Shown: piece by piece, positions 1 to 8,877 of the stretch
Layout of the letters: each line of letters starts with the position of its first letter
Position numbering within the stretch: position 1 is the stretch's first letter
Source: Comamonadaceae bacterium PBBC1
GTDB taxonomy: Bacteria; Pseudomonadota; Gammaproteobacteria; Burkholderiales; Burkholderiaceae_C
Assembly (NCBI GenBank): GCA_002256145.1
Contig: NKIP01000001.1
Location: 194,090-258,089 of the forward strand
DNA length: 64,000 nt
Reading direction: 5' to 3'
Notes under the pieces: model-generated
Databases searched by the model: none
What the model was told of the DNA's origin: nothing
Seen by the model: only the letters and a program-made list of their open reading frames with translations
Translations under genes and position numbers: made by a program

Positions 1-2
1 CG

Positions 3-89
3 TTCAACATCAGCCTGGCCAGTTTGGCTGACCCCAACGCGGCGGTGATCTTTTTGGCAAGCACCCAGCAGAAGCCTGTAACTCATTGA
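3..89 (+). CDS. C-terminal fragment of an unidentified protein (5' end outside window)
   Basis: An open frame enters from the left edge and runs 28 codons to a TGA. The visible residues (FNISLASLADPNAAVIF and onward) have ordinary coding character and good codon use for this genome. The next gene begins 13 bases later on the same strand, so the two may be co-transcribed. Too little is visible to name a family. The other two forward frames close within the first 50 bases, which supports this frame. Confidence 0.5.
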   Translation, partial: FNISLASLADPNAAVIFLASTQQKPVTH

Positions 90-102
90 AGCCTTGAACG
101 AC

Positions 103-945
103 ATGACCACCCAAACCCTCGCCACCCTGCGCCAGCGCGTGCAGGCCTGCACCACCGACCAGGACGTGACCGACTACCAGCGCGATGGCGCGGTGTGCAT
201 CCGCAACTTGTTCACGCCCGAAGAAGTGGCCCTGCTGCGTGACGGCATCGAGGCCAACCTGGCCCACCCCAGCCCGCGCGGCATGGTGGCCAGCAGGCCA
301 GACGACCCGGGGCGCTTTTTTGAGGACTTTTGCAACTGGCAAGACATCCCTCAGTTCAAGCGCTTCATTTTTGACACGCCCTTAGCAGCCCTGGCGCAGC
401 GCCTGATGCAAAGCCAGACGGTGCGCCTTTACCACGACCACCTGCTGGTCAAGGAACCCGGCACGCGCCAGCGCACGCCTTGGCACCAAGACCAGCCCTA
501 TTACAACGTGGACGGCCTGCAAAACATCAGCTTCTGGATTCCGGTGGACCCGGTGTCGCGCCCGTCCACGTTGGAGTTCATCGCGGGCTCACACCGTGGC
601 CCCTGGCTCATGCCGCGCACCTTCATGACGAACCAGGCCAAATGGTTCCCCGAAGGCTCGCTGGCCGAGTTGCCCGACATCGACAAGCACCGCGAAGACT
701 TCCCCATCCTGGGCTGGGACTTGCAACCAGGCGATCTGGTGTGTTTTCACATGCTCAGCCTGCACGCCTCAGCAGGCGTGGACGGCACACAACGCAGGCG
801 CGTGTACTCGGTGCGCTTTTTGGGTGACGACATGACCCACGCGCCGCGCCCTTGGGTGACCTCGCCGCCCTTTCCCGGGCTGGACCAGGAACTGCCCTCT
901 GGCGTACCGATGGACCATGCGCTGTTTCCCTTGATTCAAACTTGA
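103..945 (+). CDS. Phytanoyl-CoA dioxygenase (PhyH) family protein
   Basis: A 280-residue cytosolic protein of the PhyH family, which are Fe(II)/2-oxoglutarate-dependent oxygenases. The metal-binding HxD motif is seen in TPWHQDQPYYNVDG, and the distal His in VCFHMLSLHASAG near the C-terminus; a downstream Arg (RRRVYSVRF) could bind 2-oxoglutarate. Family members hydroxylate acyl-CoAs, small organic acids or osmolytes; the substrate cannot be read here. I place the start at ATG 103; a TTG at 94 in the same frame would add three residues. The preceding gene ends at 89, so an operon is possible. The next gene is convergent. Confidence 0.85.
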   Translation: MTTQTLATLRQRVQACTTDQDVTDYQRDGAVCIRNLFTPEEVALLRDGIEANLAHPSPRGMVASRPDDPGRFFEDFCNWQDIPQFKRFIFDTPLAALAQRLMQSQTVRLYHDHLLVKEPGTRQRTPWHQDQPYYNVDGLQNISFWIPVDPVSRPSTLEFIAGSHRGPWLMPRTFMTNQAKWFPEGSLAELPDIDKHREDFPILGWDLQPGDLVCFHMLSLHASAGVDGTQRRRVYSVRFLGDDMTHAPRPWVTSPPFPGLDQELPSGVPMDHALFPLIQT

Positions 946-1024
946 CCCAAGGTCGGGCTGCCGATCGATCAATGGGGGTCATGGCTCCATGTTTCGCACC
1001 TCAGCGTCACGGAGCCACCAACAA

Positions 1025-2359
1025 TCACCCTCCGGTGAAGTCCTTCACCATGCTGCCATACCACTGTAAATCTTCTTGCCACAGGGCGGGTCGGCGGAAG
1101 TTGTCGTCGGTCACGGTTTGCAGGATGTGGCCCTCTGACCCCATCTTGTAATCAAACTTCACGCTGATCGCTTCGAGCGGTTCGGTGTTGACCAGCATGA
1201 AGCACAGGTTGTCGATGATGAGCGGCTTCATGGCCTGGTTTTTGGATTGCTGCGCAATGTAGGTGGACACGCTGCGGCCCATGCGGTTGGCCACATGGCC
1301 ACTCTTGGGGTAGTGGCCAAACTGCGGGGACACGGCGCCCACGCTGTCGCCAATCACAAACACGCTCGGGTCGTCCTTCAGGTTGTAGAACTCGGGGTGC
1401 ACGGCCGCCCAGGTGCTGGGTTTGCCGTCCGGGGTTTTGCCAATGGCACCCATTTTCCAGACCAAGTCCGCCGCCTGGTGGTGGCCCATGAAGATGGCAT
1501 CGTCGAACTTGAAGTCGCCTGCCATCGTCTTGACGACCTTGTTGTAAGGGTCCAGCTCTTTCACGCCCGCGTTGGGCACGTAGGTGATGGTGTCGTGGTA
1601 AAGCTCGTCAAAAGCCATGCGGTAGCCGCCGCCAATGGGCATGATGCGGGGCTTGGGGTCAAGGATCAAAATTTTGGCGGGAATCTTGTGGCGCTTGAAA
1701 TGGTCAGCCATCAGGCAAGCCCGCTCGTAGGGCGAGGGCGGGCAGCGGTGCGGCGGTGGGGGCAAGGTCATCACAAACGTGCCGCCCTTGAAGCCTTTGA
1801 TTTTTTGCTTGAGTGCCAAATGTTCCGAGCTGGGCACGTAGGCGCTGGAAAAATGCTTTTGGGTGTAGGCGGCGGCTGCGCGGTCGTTGCCAAACCAGGG
1901 CTCGTAGGTCACGCGAATGCCAGCGGACACCACCAGCCAGTCGTAGTCCACAAAACCCTGCGCCGTGTGCACGCGCTTTTTGTCGCGGTCGATGTCGGTG
2001 ATTTCGGTCTGCACAAAGGTGTAACCCATGCGCTCGGCCGCAGCCGTGTACGAGTGCACGAGGAAGGATGTGTCCACCACGTCCACCAGCCATTTGTTGC
2101 TCAAGGGGCAGGACCAGAAGATTGGGTTCTTTTCGAGCAGCACAACCTCAAGGTCGGGGGCGTCTTCGCGCAAATGGCGTGCAGTGGCCAAGCCACCCCA
2201 GCCGCCGCCCAAAATGACCACGCGGCGCTTTTTGCCCTTGGGCATCAGCTCGGTCGAGGGGGAAAACAAAAAAGGCTGAGCGATGACAGCAGGGGACGCA
2301 GCAGACAGCGCGCCCAGTGCTGCCGCGCCCTTAAGAAGGGTGCGACGTGCGGTGGTCAT
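1025..2359 (-). CDS. FCSD-type FAD-dependent oxidoreductase (flavocytochrome c / sulfide dehydrogenase flavoprotein)
   Basis: A 444-residue periplasmic flavoprotein. The N-terminus (TTARRTLLKGAAALGAL) is a twin-arginine-type signal, followed by the FAD-binding motif VVILGGGWGGLATARHLR. Two regions carry the cysteines expected of flavocytochrome c sulfide dehydrogenase: IFWSCPLSNKW and HRCPPSPYERACLMADHF. A C-terminal FCSD-type flavin domain follows. The family oxidises sulfide to sulfur or polysulfide using a c-type cytochrome partner (FccA/SoxE). No cytochrome gene is next to it. The frame could open upstream to 2566, but the Tat signal places the start at 2359. Sulfide as substrate is inferred from the family. 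Confidence 0.8.
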   Translation of the reverse strand: MTTARRTLLKGAAALGALSAASPAVIAQPFLFSPSTELMPKGKKRRVVILGGGWGGLATARHLREDAPDLEVVLLEKNPIFWSCPLSNKWLVDVVDTSFLVHSYTAAAERMGYTFVQTEITDIDRDKKRVHTAQGFVDYDWLVVSAGIRVTYEPWFGNDRAAAAYTQKHFSSAYVPSSEHLALKQKIKGFKGGTFVMTLPPPPHRCPPSPYERACLMADHFKRHKIPAKILILDPKPRIMPIGGGYRMAFDELYHDTITYVPNAGVKELDPYNKVVKTMAGDFKFDDAIFMGHHQAADLVWKMGAIGKTPDGKPSTWAAVHPEFYNLKDDPSVFVIGDSVGAVSPQFGHYPKSGHVANRMGRSVSTYIAQQSKNQAMKPLIIDNLCFMLVNTEPLEAISVKFDYKMGSEGHILQTVTDDNFRRPALWQEDLQWYGSMVKDFTGG

Positions 2360-2573
2360 AAAGGACTTCCGTGAATGTGAAGGGAAAAAACCTGTCGGCG
2401 CATACGAGGAGCAGGGGCTCCAATGCCTCGAAGGCAGGTCACTCACGCGGATGGCGTGGGTGAGCGATGTTACGCCATGGCCCATGCCGACGAAATGACT
2501 GCTCGGGGGCCTCAACCCATGGGAAAGACCGGCAGATGGCAGGGTTTTCACGCATCCCCATCGCATTTAATTT

Positions 2574-2592
2574 TGTATACAGTTTGGAACAC
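2574..2592 (+). promoter_or_regulatory. Candidate operator, copy 1 (TGTATACA-type motif) upstream of the NCS2 permease
   Basis: The site reads TGTATACAGTTTGGAACAC and contains the perfect palindrome TGTATACA. A copy matching at 18 of 19 positions lies at 8007-8025 before the ABC ATPase gene. It sits 64 bases before the permease start, inside the divergent intergenic region 2360-2656. The palindrome resembles half-sites of GntR/FadR-type regulators, but the regulator is not encoded in the window. The operator role is inferred from the conservation. Confidence 0.5.
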
Positions 2593-2596
2593 AAAG

Positions 2597-2612
2597 AGGC
2601 ACACATCTAGCC
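2597..2612 (+). promoter_or_regulatory. Weak sigma-54-like -24/-12 element before the NCS2 permease
   Basis: The bases AGGCACACATCTAGCC keep the invariant GG-N10-GC of sigma-54 promoters but miss the first T and one T of TTGC. Transcription would begin near 2622, 35 bases before the start codon, and an AAGGAG ribosome site follows at 2643-2648. Taken alone this is weak; stronger elements of the same kind occur at 6795 and 18171. Confidence 0.3.
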
Positions 2613-2656
2613 ACTTTGATTTTTCCCCTTCTGTCTACTGTCAAGGAGCCCCCTCC

Positions 2657-4138
2657 ATGAGTTCAACCGTTCACCCCGTTGACGAGCAATTGCCCAGTGG
2701 CAAGCTCGCCGCTTTGGGCCTTCAACACGTCCTGGTGATGTATGCCGGCGCAGTGGCTGTGCCCCTGATCGTCGGCCGCGCTCTCAAACTCAGTCCCGAG
2801 CAGGTGGCCATGCTGATCTCGGCCGACCTGTTTTGCTGCGGTCTGGTCACGCTGATCCAGTCTTTGGGTGCCACCCAATGGTTTGGCATCAAGCTGCCGG
2901 TGATGATGGGCGTGACGTTCGCGTCGGTCGCCCCGATGGTGGCCATGGCCAACAACAATCCCGGCGTGCAAGGTGCGGGGCTGATCTTCGGGGCCATCAT
3001 TGGCGCGGGGGTGATCTCGATCTTGATTGCACCCATCGTGAGCCGCATGCTGCGGTTTTTCCCGCCTGTGGTCACGGGCACCATCATTGCCGTCATCGGC
3101 ATCAGCTTGATGCGTGTGGGCATCAACTGGATTTTTGGCAACCCCTTCGGCCCCACAGCCCCCAGCATCCCCAACCCGGAACACCTGGCTTGGCTGGATG
3201 CCGCCAAACAAGCGGCCAGCACGGGCGCAGTGCCCCCGGTGCCTGCAGGCATGAACATCGTGGGCTCGGTGCCCAACCCCAAGTACGCTCAGCTGTCACA
3301 CATCGGCATTGCCGCCATCGTGTTGGTGTCCATTTTGCTGATTGCCAAGTACGCCCGTGGCTTTGTGGCCAACATTTCGGTGCTGCTGGGCATCGTGGTC
3401 GGCGCTGTGGTGGCGACAGCTGCAGGCCTCATGACCTTCGAAAAAGTAGGCAAAGCCGGCTGGTTTGATCTGGTGCTGCCTTTTGAAATTGCCACCCCTG
3501 TCTTTGACCCGATCCTGATTCTGACCATGACCTTGGTAATGATCGTGGTGATGATCGAGTCGACCGGCATGTTCCTCGCCTTGGGCGATCTGACGGGCAA
3601 AAAAGTCGATCAAAAAATGCTCACAGCCGGTCTACGCACCGACGGCTTGGGCACGCTGATTGGCGGTATTTTCAACACCTTCCCCTACACCAGCTTCTCG
3701 CAAAACGTGGGCTTGGTGGGCGTGACCGGCGTAAAAAGCCGTTTCGTCTGCGTGGCAGGCGGCGTGATCCTGATCGTGCTGGGTCTGCTGCCCAAAATGG
3801 CGGCCCTGGTCGAGTCGCTGCCTACCTTTGTGTTGGGCGGTGCGGGCTTGGTGATGTTCGGCATGGTGGCCGCTACCGGCATCCGCATCTTGTCCAACGT
3901 GGATTACAAGGGCAACCGCAACAACCTGTTCATCGTGGCCATTTCGATCGGCTTTGGCATGATCCCGCTGATTGCACCGCGCTATTTGCAGTGGATGCCC
4001 CACAGCATCCACCCCCTGATCGAGTCGGGCATCTTGCTGGCCTCCATCAGCGCTGTGCTCTTGAACCTGTACTTCAACGGTTCCAAAGGGGACAGCAGCG
4101 AAGCCATCGAAGCGGCCAAACACGCCGACTCGCATTGA
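2657..4138 (+). CDS. NCS2 (NAT) family nucleobase permease, probably xanthine/uric acid
   Basis: A 493-residue inner-membrane H+ symporter with about 12-14 membrane segments. It shows the family hallmarks: the QH motif in the first helix (LGLQHVLVMYAGAVAVP), the acidic helix-8 motif MIESTGMFLALGDLTGK, and the NAT signature QNVGLVGVTGVKSR. The helix-8 Glu and overall pattern fit the purine (xanthine/urate) branch better than uracil permeases. The start is fixed by AAGGAG 8 bases before ATG 2657; the frame is open much further upstream, but that part overlaps the promoter region. A strong terminator follows. Its leader shares a motif with the ABC transporter at 8 kb, suggesting joint control of nitrogen-rich base uptake. 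Confidence 0.88.
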   Translation: MSSTVHPVDEQLPSGKLAALGLQHVLVMYAGAVAVPLIVGRALKLSPEQVAMLISADLFCCGLVTLIQSLGATQWFGIKLPVMMGVTFASVAPMVAMANNNPGVQGAGLIFGAIIGAGVISILIAPIVSRMLRFFPPVVTGTIIAVIGISLMRVGINWIFGNPFGPTAPSIPNPEHLAWLDAAKQAASTGAVPPVPAGMNIVGSVPNPKYAQLSHIGIAAIVLVSILLIAKYARGFVANISVLLGIVVGAVVATAAGLMTFEKVGKAGWFDLVLPFEIATPVFDPILILTMTLVMIVVMIESTGMFLALGDLTGKKVDQKMLTAGLRTDGLGTLIGGIFNTFPYTSFSQNVGLVGVTGVKSRFVCVAGGVILIVLGLLPKMAALVESLPTFVLGGAGLVMFGMVAATGIRILSNVDYKGNRNNLFIVAISIGFGMIPLIAPRYLQWMPHSIHPLIESGILLASISAVLLNLYFNGSKGDSSEAIEAAKHADSH

Positions 4139-4161
4139 AGACAATCGCCTGAAGACATGGG

Positions 4162-4228
4162 TACCCGGTCAAGCCGGGTATGACATGCTTTGGTCACCCA
4201 AAAGCCAAGCCCAACGCTTGGCTTTTTT
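4162..4228 (+). terminator. Rho-independent terminator after the NCS2 permease
   Basis: A hairpin AAGCCAAGC / GCTTGGCTT (4202-4210 and 4216-4224, 5-base loop) runs straight into a T tract. It is preceded by a second perfect hairpin, TACCCGG / CCGGGTA (4162-4168 and 4174-4180). The pair separates the permease from maeB. Confidence 0.85.
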
Positions 4229-4321
4229 GCTTTTTATGCAGGTAATCCGCAGGGTATTCGGTCCTCCAAATGGGTTACGCTTTCTAATGGATTCCCTTAC
4301 TGAGCCAAAAAGACACTTTCC

Positions 4322-6622
4322 ATGAGCCAAAAACCACTCTCCCCTGCAGAAGAAGCCCTGCGCGACGCGGCCCGCGATTACCACCGCTTTCCCACACGCG
4401 GCAAGGTCTCGGTCAACCCGACCAAGCCCCTGTCGAACCAGCGCGATTTGTCGCTGGCCTATTCGCCCGGCGTGGCTTATCCCTGCCTGGACATCGAGGC
4501 CGACCCGTCAAAAGCGGCCGAGTACACCTCACGCGGCAACTTGGTGGCGGTGATCACCAACGGCACGGCCGTTTTGGGTCTGGGCGACATTGGCCCACTG
4601 GCGGCCAAGCCCGTGATGGAGGGCAAAGGTTGCCTGTTCAAGAAGTTCGCGGGCATTGACGTGTTCGATATCGAGCTGGCCGAGCGCGACCCGGACAAGC
4701 TGGTGGACATCATCGCCGCCATGGAGCCCACCCTGGGCGGCATCAACCTCGAAGACATCAAGGCCCCCGAGTGCTTCTACATCGAGAAGAAGCTGCGCGA
4801 GCGCATGAACATCCCGGTCTTTCATGACGACCAGCACGGCACGGCCATCATCGCCTCGGCCGCCATGCTCAACGGCTTGGAGCTGGTGGGCAAAGACATC
4901 GGCAGCATCAAACTGGCCGTGTCGGGCGCAGGGGCTGCATCCATCGCCTGCCTCGATGTGATGGTGGGCCTGGGCGTGAAGATCGAGAACATTTTTGTGT
5001 GCGACTCCAAGGGCGTGATCTACGAAGGCCGCCCCGGCGGTTACGACGAATCCAAAGCGCGCTATGCGCAAAAGACCGAGGCCCGCAGCCTGGCCGATGC
5101 GGTCAACGGAGCCGACGTGTTCTTGGGCTGCTCGGCCCCCGGCGTGATGACGGTGGACATGATCAAAACCATGGCCCGCGACCCGGTGATCCTGGCGCTG
5201 GCCAACCCCGAGCCCGAAATCCGCCCCGAGCTGGCCAAAGCCGCCCGCCCCGACTGCATCATCGCCACAGGCCGCTCGGACTACCCGAACCAGGTCAACA
5301 ACGTGCTGTGCTTCCCCTACATCTTCCGCGGGGCCCTGGACTGCGGCGCGACCAAAATCACCGAGGCCATGAAGCTGGCTTGCGTGCGCCAGATTGCCGA
5401 CCTGGCCAAGGCCGACATCAGCGAAGAAGTGGCCAGCGCTTATGCGGGCAAAGAACTGTCTTTTGGGCGCGATTACCTGATCCCCACGCCGTTTGATTCG
5501 CGCCTGATCTTGCGCATCGCCCCCGCCGTGGCCCAGGCCGCCGCCGACTCCGGTGTGGCCACGCGCCCCATCACCGACATGGACGCCTACCGCCAGCAGC
5601 TGCAAAGCTTTGTGACGCAAACGGGCATCCTGATGCGCCCCATCTTCAATGCCGCCAAGGCGGTGCCGCAAGACGCCAAACGTGTGGCCTATGCTGACGG
5701 CGAAGACGAGCGTGCCCTGCGTGCCGCCCAAATGGCCATCGATGAAAAAGTGGCGCACCCGATCCTGATCGGCCGCCCCGGCGTGATCGCCGCCCGCATC
5801 GAAAAAGCCGGTCTGCGCATGCGCTTGGGCGTGGACGTGGACAACGTCAACCCTGAAGACGATGCACGTTTTCGCCAGTATTGGGAGCACTACCACCAGC
5901 TGATGAAACGCAACGGTGCCACGCCTGCGGTGGCCAAGGCGGCGGTGCGCCGCTCCAACACCATCATTGGTGCCCTGATGGTGTCGCTGGGCGATGCCGA
6001 TGGCCTGATCTGCGGCCTGACAGGCAGCTACATGACGCACCTGGAACGCATCGAGAGCATTTTGGGCAAACGTGCGGGCGTGACCAACTACGCCGCTGTG
6101 AACGCACTCATGAGCGACTTGGGGCCGCTGTTCATCACCGACACCTATGTGAATGAGGACCCCAGCGCCGAGCAACTGGCCGAGATCGCCTACATGGCAG
6201 CTCAAGAAGTTCAGCGCTTTGGCATCGTGCCCAAGGTGGCCTTTCTCTCGCATTCGAGCTACGGCTCGTCCAAACGGGCATCGGCCCGCAAGATGCGCCT
6301 GGCGCGTGACCTGTTTGTGGCGCAGCACCCTGACATCGAGTGCGACGGCGAGCTGCATGGCGACGCGGCGCTGCAGCCCGAGATCCGCAACGTGTACCTG
6401 GAAGACAGCACCCTGAGCGGCTCGGCCAATTTGCTGGTGTGTCCCAACCTGGATGCGGCCAACATTTTGTACAACGTCATGAAAACCACCACCAGCGGCG
6501 GTGTGACCGTAGGCCCGGTCCTGATGGGGGCGGCCGGCACCGCGCACATCCTGACGCCTGCAGCCACCGTGCGCCGGGTGCTCAATATGACGGCCCTGGC
6601 CGTGGCGCAAGCGCACCATTGA
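4322..6622 (+). CDS. maeB: NADP-dependent malic enzyme MaeB (malic + phosphotransacetylase-like domains)
   Basis: A 766-residue cytosolic enzyme that decarboxylates malate to pyruvate with NADP. Residues 1-430 hold the malic enzyme part: substrate motif [12 protein letters not shown], the catalytic-lysine segment [33 protein letters not shown] and the nucleotide fold [11 protein letters not shown]. Residues of about 440-760 form the phosphotransacetylase-like regulatory domain typical of large proteobacterial MaeB proteins ([34 protein letters not shown]). Length matches the family. It stands alone, with a terminator before it and a GC-rich hairpin after it. Confidence 0.95.
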   Translation: MSQKPLSPAEEALRDAARDYHRFPTRGKVSVNPTKPLSNQRDLSLAYSPGVAYPCLDIEADPSKAAEYTSRGNLVAVITNGTAVLGLGDIGPLAAKPVMEGKGCLFKKFAGIDVFDIELAERDPDKLVDIIAAMEPTLGGINLEDIKAPECFYIEKKLRERMNIPVFHDDQHGTAIIASAAMLNGLELVGKDIGSIKLAVSGAGAASIACLDVMVGLGVKIENIFVCDSKGVIYEGRPGGYDESKARYAQKTEARSLADAVNGADVFLGCSAPGVMTVDMIKTMARDPVILALANPEPEIRPELAKAARPDCIIATGRSDYPNQVNNVLCFPYIFRGALDCGATKITEAMKLACVRQIADLAKADISEEVASAYAGKELSFGRDYLIPTPFDSRLILRIAPAVAQAAADSGVATRPITDMDAYRQQLQSFVTQTGILMRPIFNAAKAVPQDAKRVAYADGEDERALRAAQMAIDEKVAHPILIGRPGVIAARIEKAGLRMRLGVDVDNVNPEDDARFRQYWEHYHQLMKRNGATPAVAKAAVRRSNTIIGALMVSLGDADGLICGLTGSYMTHLERIESILGKRAGVTNYAAVNALMSDLGPLFITDTYVNEDPSAEQLAEIAYMAAQEVQRFGIVPKVAFLSHSSYGSSKRASARKMRLARDLFVAQHPDIECDGELHGDAALQPEIRNVYLEDSTLSGSANLLVCPNLDAANILYNVMKTTTSGGVTVGPVLMGAAGTAHILTPAATVRRVLNMTALAVAQAHH

Positions 6623-6633
6623 AGCACCCAAAC

Positions 6634-6674
6634 AGCCCAGCCCGTGTGCGCAGGGGCTGGGCTGCGGGCGTTTT
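6634..6674 (+). terminator. GC-rich hairpin after maeB
   Basis: A 10-bp perfect stem AGCCCAGCCC / GGGCTGGGCT (6634-6643 and 6654-6663) lies 11 bases after the maeB stop. The T tract (6671-6674) is short and not adjacent to the stem, so this may be a weak terminator or an mRNA-stabilising hairpin. Confidence 0.4.
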
Positions 6675-6794
6675 GAGCGGCTGACAAGCCCTTTTTTGGT
6701 GCAAATTCGTCACAAAATAGCACCCAAACAGGGCATCTCAGCCACATCTCTAGGGGATGGACCTGACATTGAGCGTCAGGGCCATGGTCGATAA

Positions 6795-6810
6795 TGGCAC
6801 CGATTTTGCT
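6795..6810 (+). promoter_or_regulatory. Sigma-54 promoter (-24/-12) of the ABC transporter-ureD operon
   Basis: TGGCACCGATTTTGCT matches the RpoN consensus TGGCAC-N5-TTGCW at every defined position. Transcription would begin near 6821, giving a leader of about 28 bases. About 95 bases upstream, TGGTGCA (6697-6703) matches one half of an NtrC site. This implies that the transporter, and ureD if it is read through, are induced by nitrogen limitation. Confidence 0.75.
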
Positions 6811-6848
6811 AGTCAAGATTCACCGTTTATCAGCCCCTGGAGCCCCTC

Positions 6849-7883
6849 ATGAACAAGCGTTTCTTACTCAAGGCCACGGCCGCACTGGCCGCAGTCGCCT
6901 CTTTTGGTCTGGCACAGGCCCAAACCACCCCCATCAAGTTCCAGCTCGACTGGCGCTTTGAGGGTCCTTCGGCTTTCTTCTTGTTGCCTGCGGCCAAAGG
7001 CTATTTCAAGGACGCCAAACTGGACGTGACGGTGGACTCGGGCAACGGCTCGGGTGGAGCGGTGACTCGCGTGGCTTCGGGCACTTATGACCTTGGCTTT
7101 GCCGACCTGGCTGCTCTGATGGAATTCCACGCCAACAACCCCGACGCCCCCAACAAGCCTGTGGCCATCATGATGGTCTACAACAACACCCCCGCCTCGG
7201 TGATGGCTTTGAAGAAGTCTGGCATCAAGACCCCCGCCGACTTGGCCGGCAAAAAGCTGGGGGCACCCGTGTTTGACGCTGGCCGCCGTGCCTTCCCCAT
7301 CTTCCAGAAAGCCAACAGCATTGGCAACGTGGCCTGGACCGCGATGGACCCACCCCTGCGCGAAACCATGTTGGTGCGCGGTGACGTGGACGCCATCACC
7401 GGCTTCACCTTCACCTCGCTGCTCAACATCGAAGCGCGTGGCGTCAAAGCCGAAGACGTGGTGGTCATGCAGTACCCCGACTTTGGCGTCAAGCTCTATG
7501 GCAACGCGATCATCGCCTCGCCCAAGATCTTGAAAGAAAACCCAGCCGCTGTGAAAGCCTTCCTGGCCGCCTTCACCAAGGGTGCCAAGGACGTGATGGC
7601 CGACCCCGCCAAAGCCATTGAATCGGTCAAGGCCCGCGACGGCATCATCAACGTGGCGCTCGAAACCCGCCGCCTGCAACTGGCCATCGACACCGTGATC
7701 AACAGCCCCTCGGCCCGCGCCGAAGGCTTTGGCCAGATCAACGGCCCTCGCATGACGCTGATGGCTTCGCAAGTGTCGGACGCTTTCAACACCAAGACCC
7801 GCGTGAAAGCAGACGACATCTGGAACGGTTCTTTCTTGCCCACCGCCAAAGAGCTGGACATCTTGCCCAAGGGCAAGAAGTAA
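6849..7883 (+). CDS. ABC transporter periplasmic binding protein, NMT1/THI5-like (NitT/TauT type)
   Basis: A 344-residue secreted protein with a clear signal peptide (MNKRFLLKATAALAAVASFGLAQA, cleavage after AQA). The mature part has the NMT1/THI5-like fold of SsuA, TauA and ThiY: IKFQLDWRFEGPSAFFLLPAAKGYF, then a gly/ser-rich strand and YDLGFADLAALME. The opening QLDWRFEGPSAFF resembles ThiY-like pyrimidine binders more than nitrate binders, but the ligand is unknown. It heads the operon with an ATPase, a permease and ureD, and has a perfect sigma-54 promoter, so a nitrogenous compound (purine or pyrimidine derivative, ureide, amide) is the most economical guess. Confidence 0.85.
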   Translation: MNKRFLLKATAALAAVASFGLAQAQTTPIKFQLDWRFEGPSAFFLLPAAKGYFKDAKLDVTVDSGNGSGGAVTRVASGTYDLGFADLAALMEFHANNPDAPNKPVAIMMVYNNTPASVMALKKSGIKTPADLAGKKLGAPVFDAGRRAFPIFQKANSIGNVAWTAMDPPLRETMLVRGDVDAITGFTFTSLLNIEARGVKAEDVVVMQYPDFGVKLYGNAIIASPKILKENPAAVKAFLAAFTKGAKDVMADPAKAIESVKARDGIINVALETRRLQLAIDTVINSPSARAEGFGQINGPRMTLMASQVSDAFNTKTRVKADDIWNGSFLPTAKELDILPKGKK

Positions 7884-8006
7884 GCACTCGAGGTAGCCCG
7901 GTCTGTTGGCAGACTGGGCACCTGGCACGCTGCGGGCAACGCCACCCGACGCTTCAAGCCCACCTCAACCCCAAAATGGGTGAGTGGGCTTTGACAGCCG
8001 CTTGCG

Positions 8007-8025
8007 TGTATACAGTTTCGAACAC
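8007..8025 (+). promoter_or_regulatory. Candidate operator, copy 2 (TGTATACA-type motif) before the ABC ATPase gene
   Basis: TGTATACAGTTTCGAACAC differs from the copy at 2574 in a single base and lies 19 bases before ATG 8044. TTGACA at 7991-7996 is upstream but lacks a correctly spaced -10, so no sigma-70 promoter is claimed. The position between binding-protein and ATPase genes suggests separate control of the ATPase-permease-ureD part. Confidence 0.5.
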
Positions 8026-8043
8026 CATTTCAAAGCCTACACC

Positions 8044-8862
8044 ATGACCCAAGAATCATTCGTTGATTTCCAGAATGTCTGGCTCGCCTACAACGACGAG
8101 TTGCTGGCGCAAAACCACTTTGCTGTCGAAGACATCAACCTGCAGGTCAAGCAAGGCGAGTTCATCGCCATCGTTGGGCCATCAGGCTGCGGCAAGTCCA
8201 CCTTCATGAAGCTGACCACCGGCCTGAAGATGCCCAGCAAAGGCCGCATCCTGGTGGACGGCCAGCCGGTCACTGGCCCGCTCAAGATCAGCGGCATGGC
8301 GTTTCAGGCCTCGTCGCTCTTGCCCTGGCGCACCACGCTCGACAACGTGCTGCTGCCGCTCGAAATCGTGGAGCCCTACCGCACAAACTTCAAGCAAAAA
8401 AAGGCCGAATATGTGGAGCGCGCCCGCAAGCTGCTGAACACCGTGGGCTTGGGTGGCTACGAAGACAAATTTCCTTGGCAACTGTCGGGCGGCATGCAGC
8501 AACGCGCCAGCATCTGCCGCGCCCTGATCCATGAACCCAAAATGCTGCTGCTGGACGAGCCCTTTGGTGCGCTCGATGCCTTCACGCGTGAAGAGCTGTG
8601 GTGCATCTTGCGCGACCTGTGGACCGAGCAAAAGTTCAACGTCATCTTGGTCACGCACGACCTGCGCGAATCGGTGTTTTTGGCCGACACGGTGTATGTG
8701 ATGAGCAAGAGCCCTGGCCGCTTTGTGGTCAAGCGCGAAATCGACCTGCCGCGCCCGCGTGATCTGGAGATCACCTACACCCCCGAATTCACCAACATCG
8801 TGCACGAGCTGCGCGGCCACATCGGTGCCATGCGCAAGACCGGCGCGGCGATCAACCAATAA
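8044..8862 (+). CDS. ABC transporter ATP-binding protein (NitT/TauT type)
   Basis: A 272-residue cytoplasmic ATPase with Walker A IVGPSGCGKSTFMK, Q-loop FQASSLLPWRT, signature LSGGMQQRASICRAL, Walker B MLLLDEPFGALD and the switch His in ILVTHDLRES. It belongs to the SsuB/TauB group and should power the permease that follows 15 bases later. The frame is open to 7984, but that extension would cover the conserved motif at 8007, so I take ATG 8044. A 150-base gap with the candidate operator separates it from the binding-protein gene. Confidence 0.92.
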   Translation: MTQESFVDFQNVWLAYNDELLAQNHFAVEDINLQVKQGEFIAIVGPSGCGKSTFMKLTTGLKMPSKGRILVDGQPVTGPLKISGMAFQASSLLPWRTTLDNVLLPLEIVEPYRTNFKQKKAEYVERARKLLNTVGLGGYEDKFPWQLSGGMQQRASICRALIHEPKMLLLDEPFGALDAFTREELWCILRDLWTEQKFNVILVTHDLRESVFLADTVYVMSKSPGRFVVKREIDLPRPRDLEITYTPEFTNIVHELRGHIGAMRKTGAAINQ

Positions 8863-8877
8863 ACGGGAGCTACGCAC

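Noticed and set aside
4529-6631. A 700-codon open frame on the minus strand opposite maeB
   Set aside because: It is the mirror of a highly GC-rich gene whose third-position bias keeps the opposite frame open. The translation has His/Gly/Arg-rich noise and no domain, while maeB itself is complete.
7991-8014. TTGACA and TATACA as a sigma-70 promoter before the ABC ATPase gene
   Set aside because: The spacing is only 12 bases, far from 16-18, so the TATACA is better read as part of the conserved operator-like motif.
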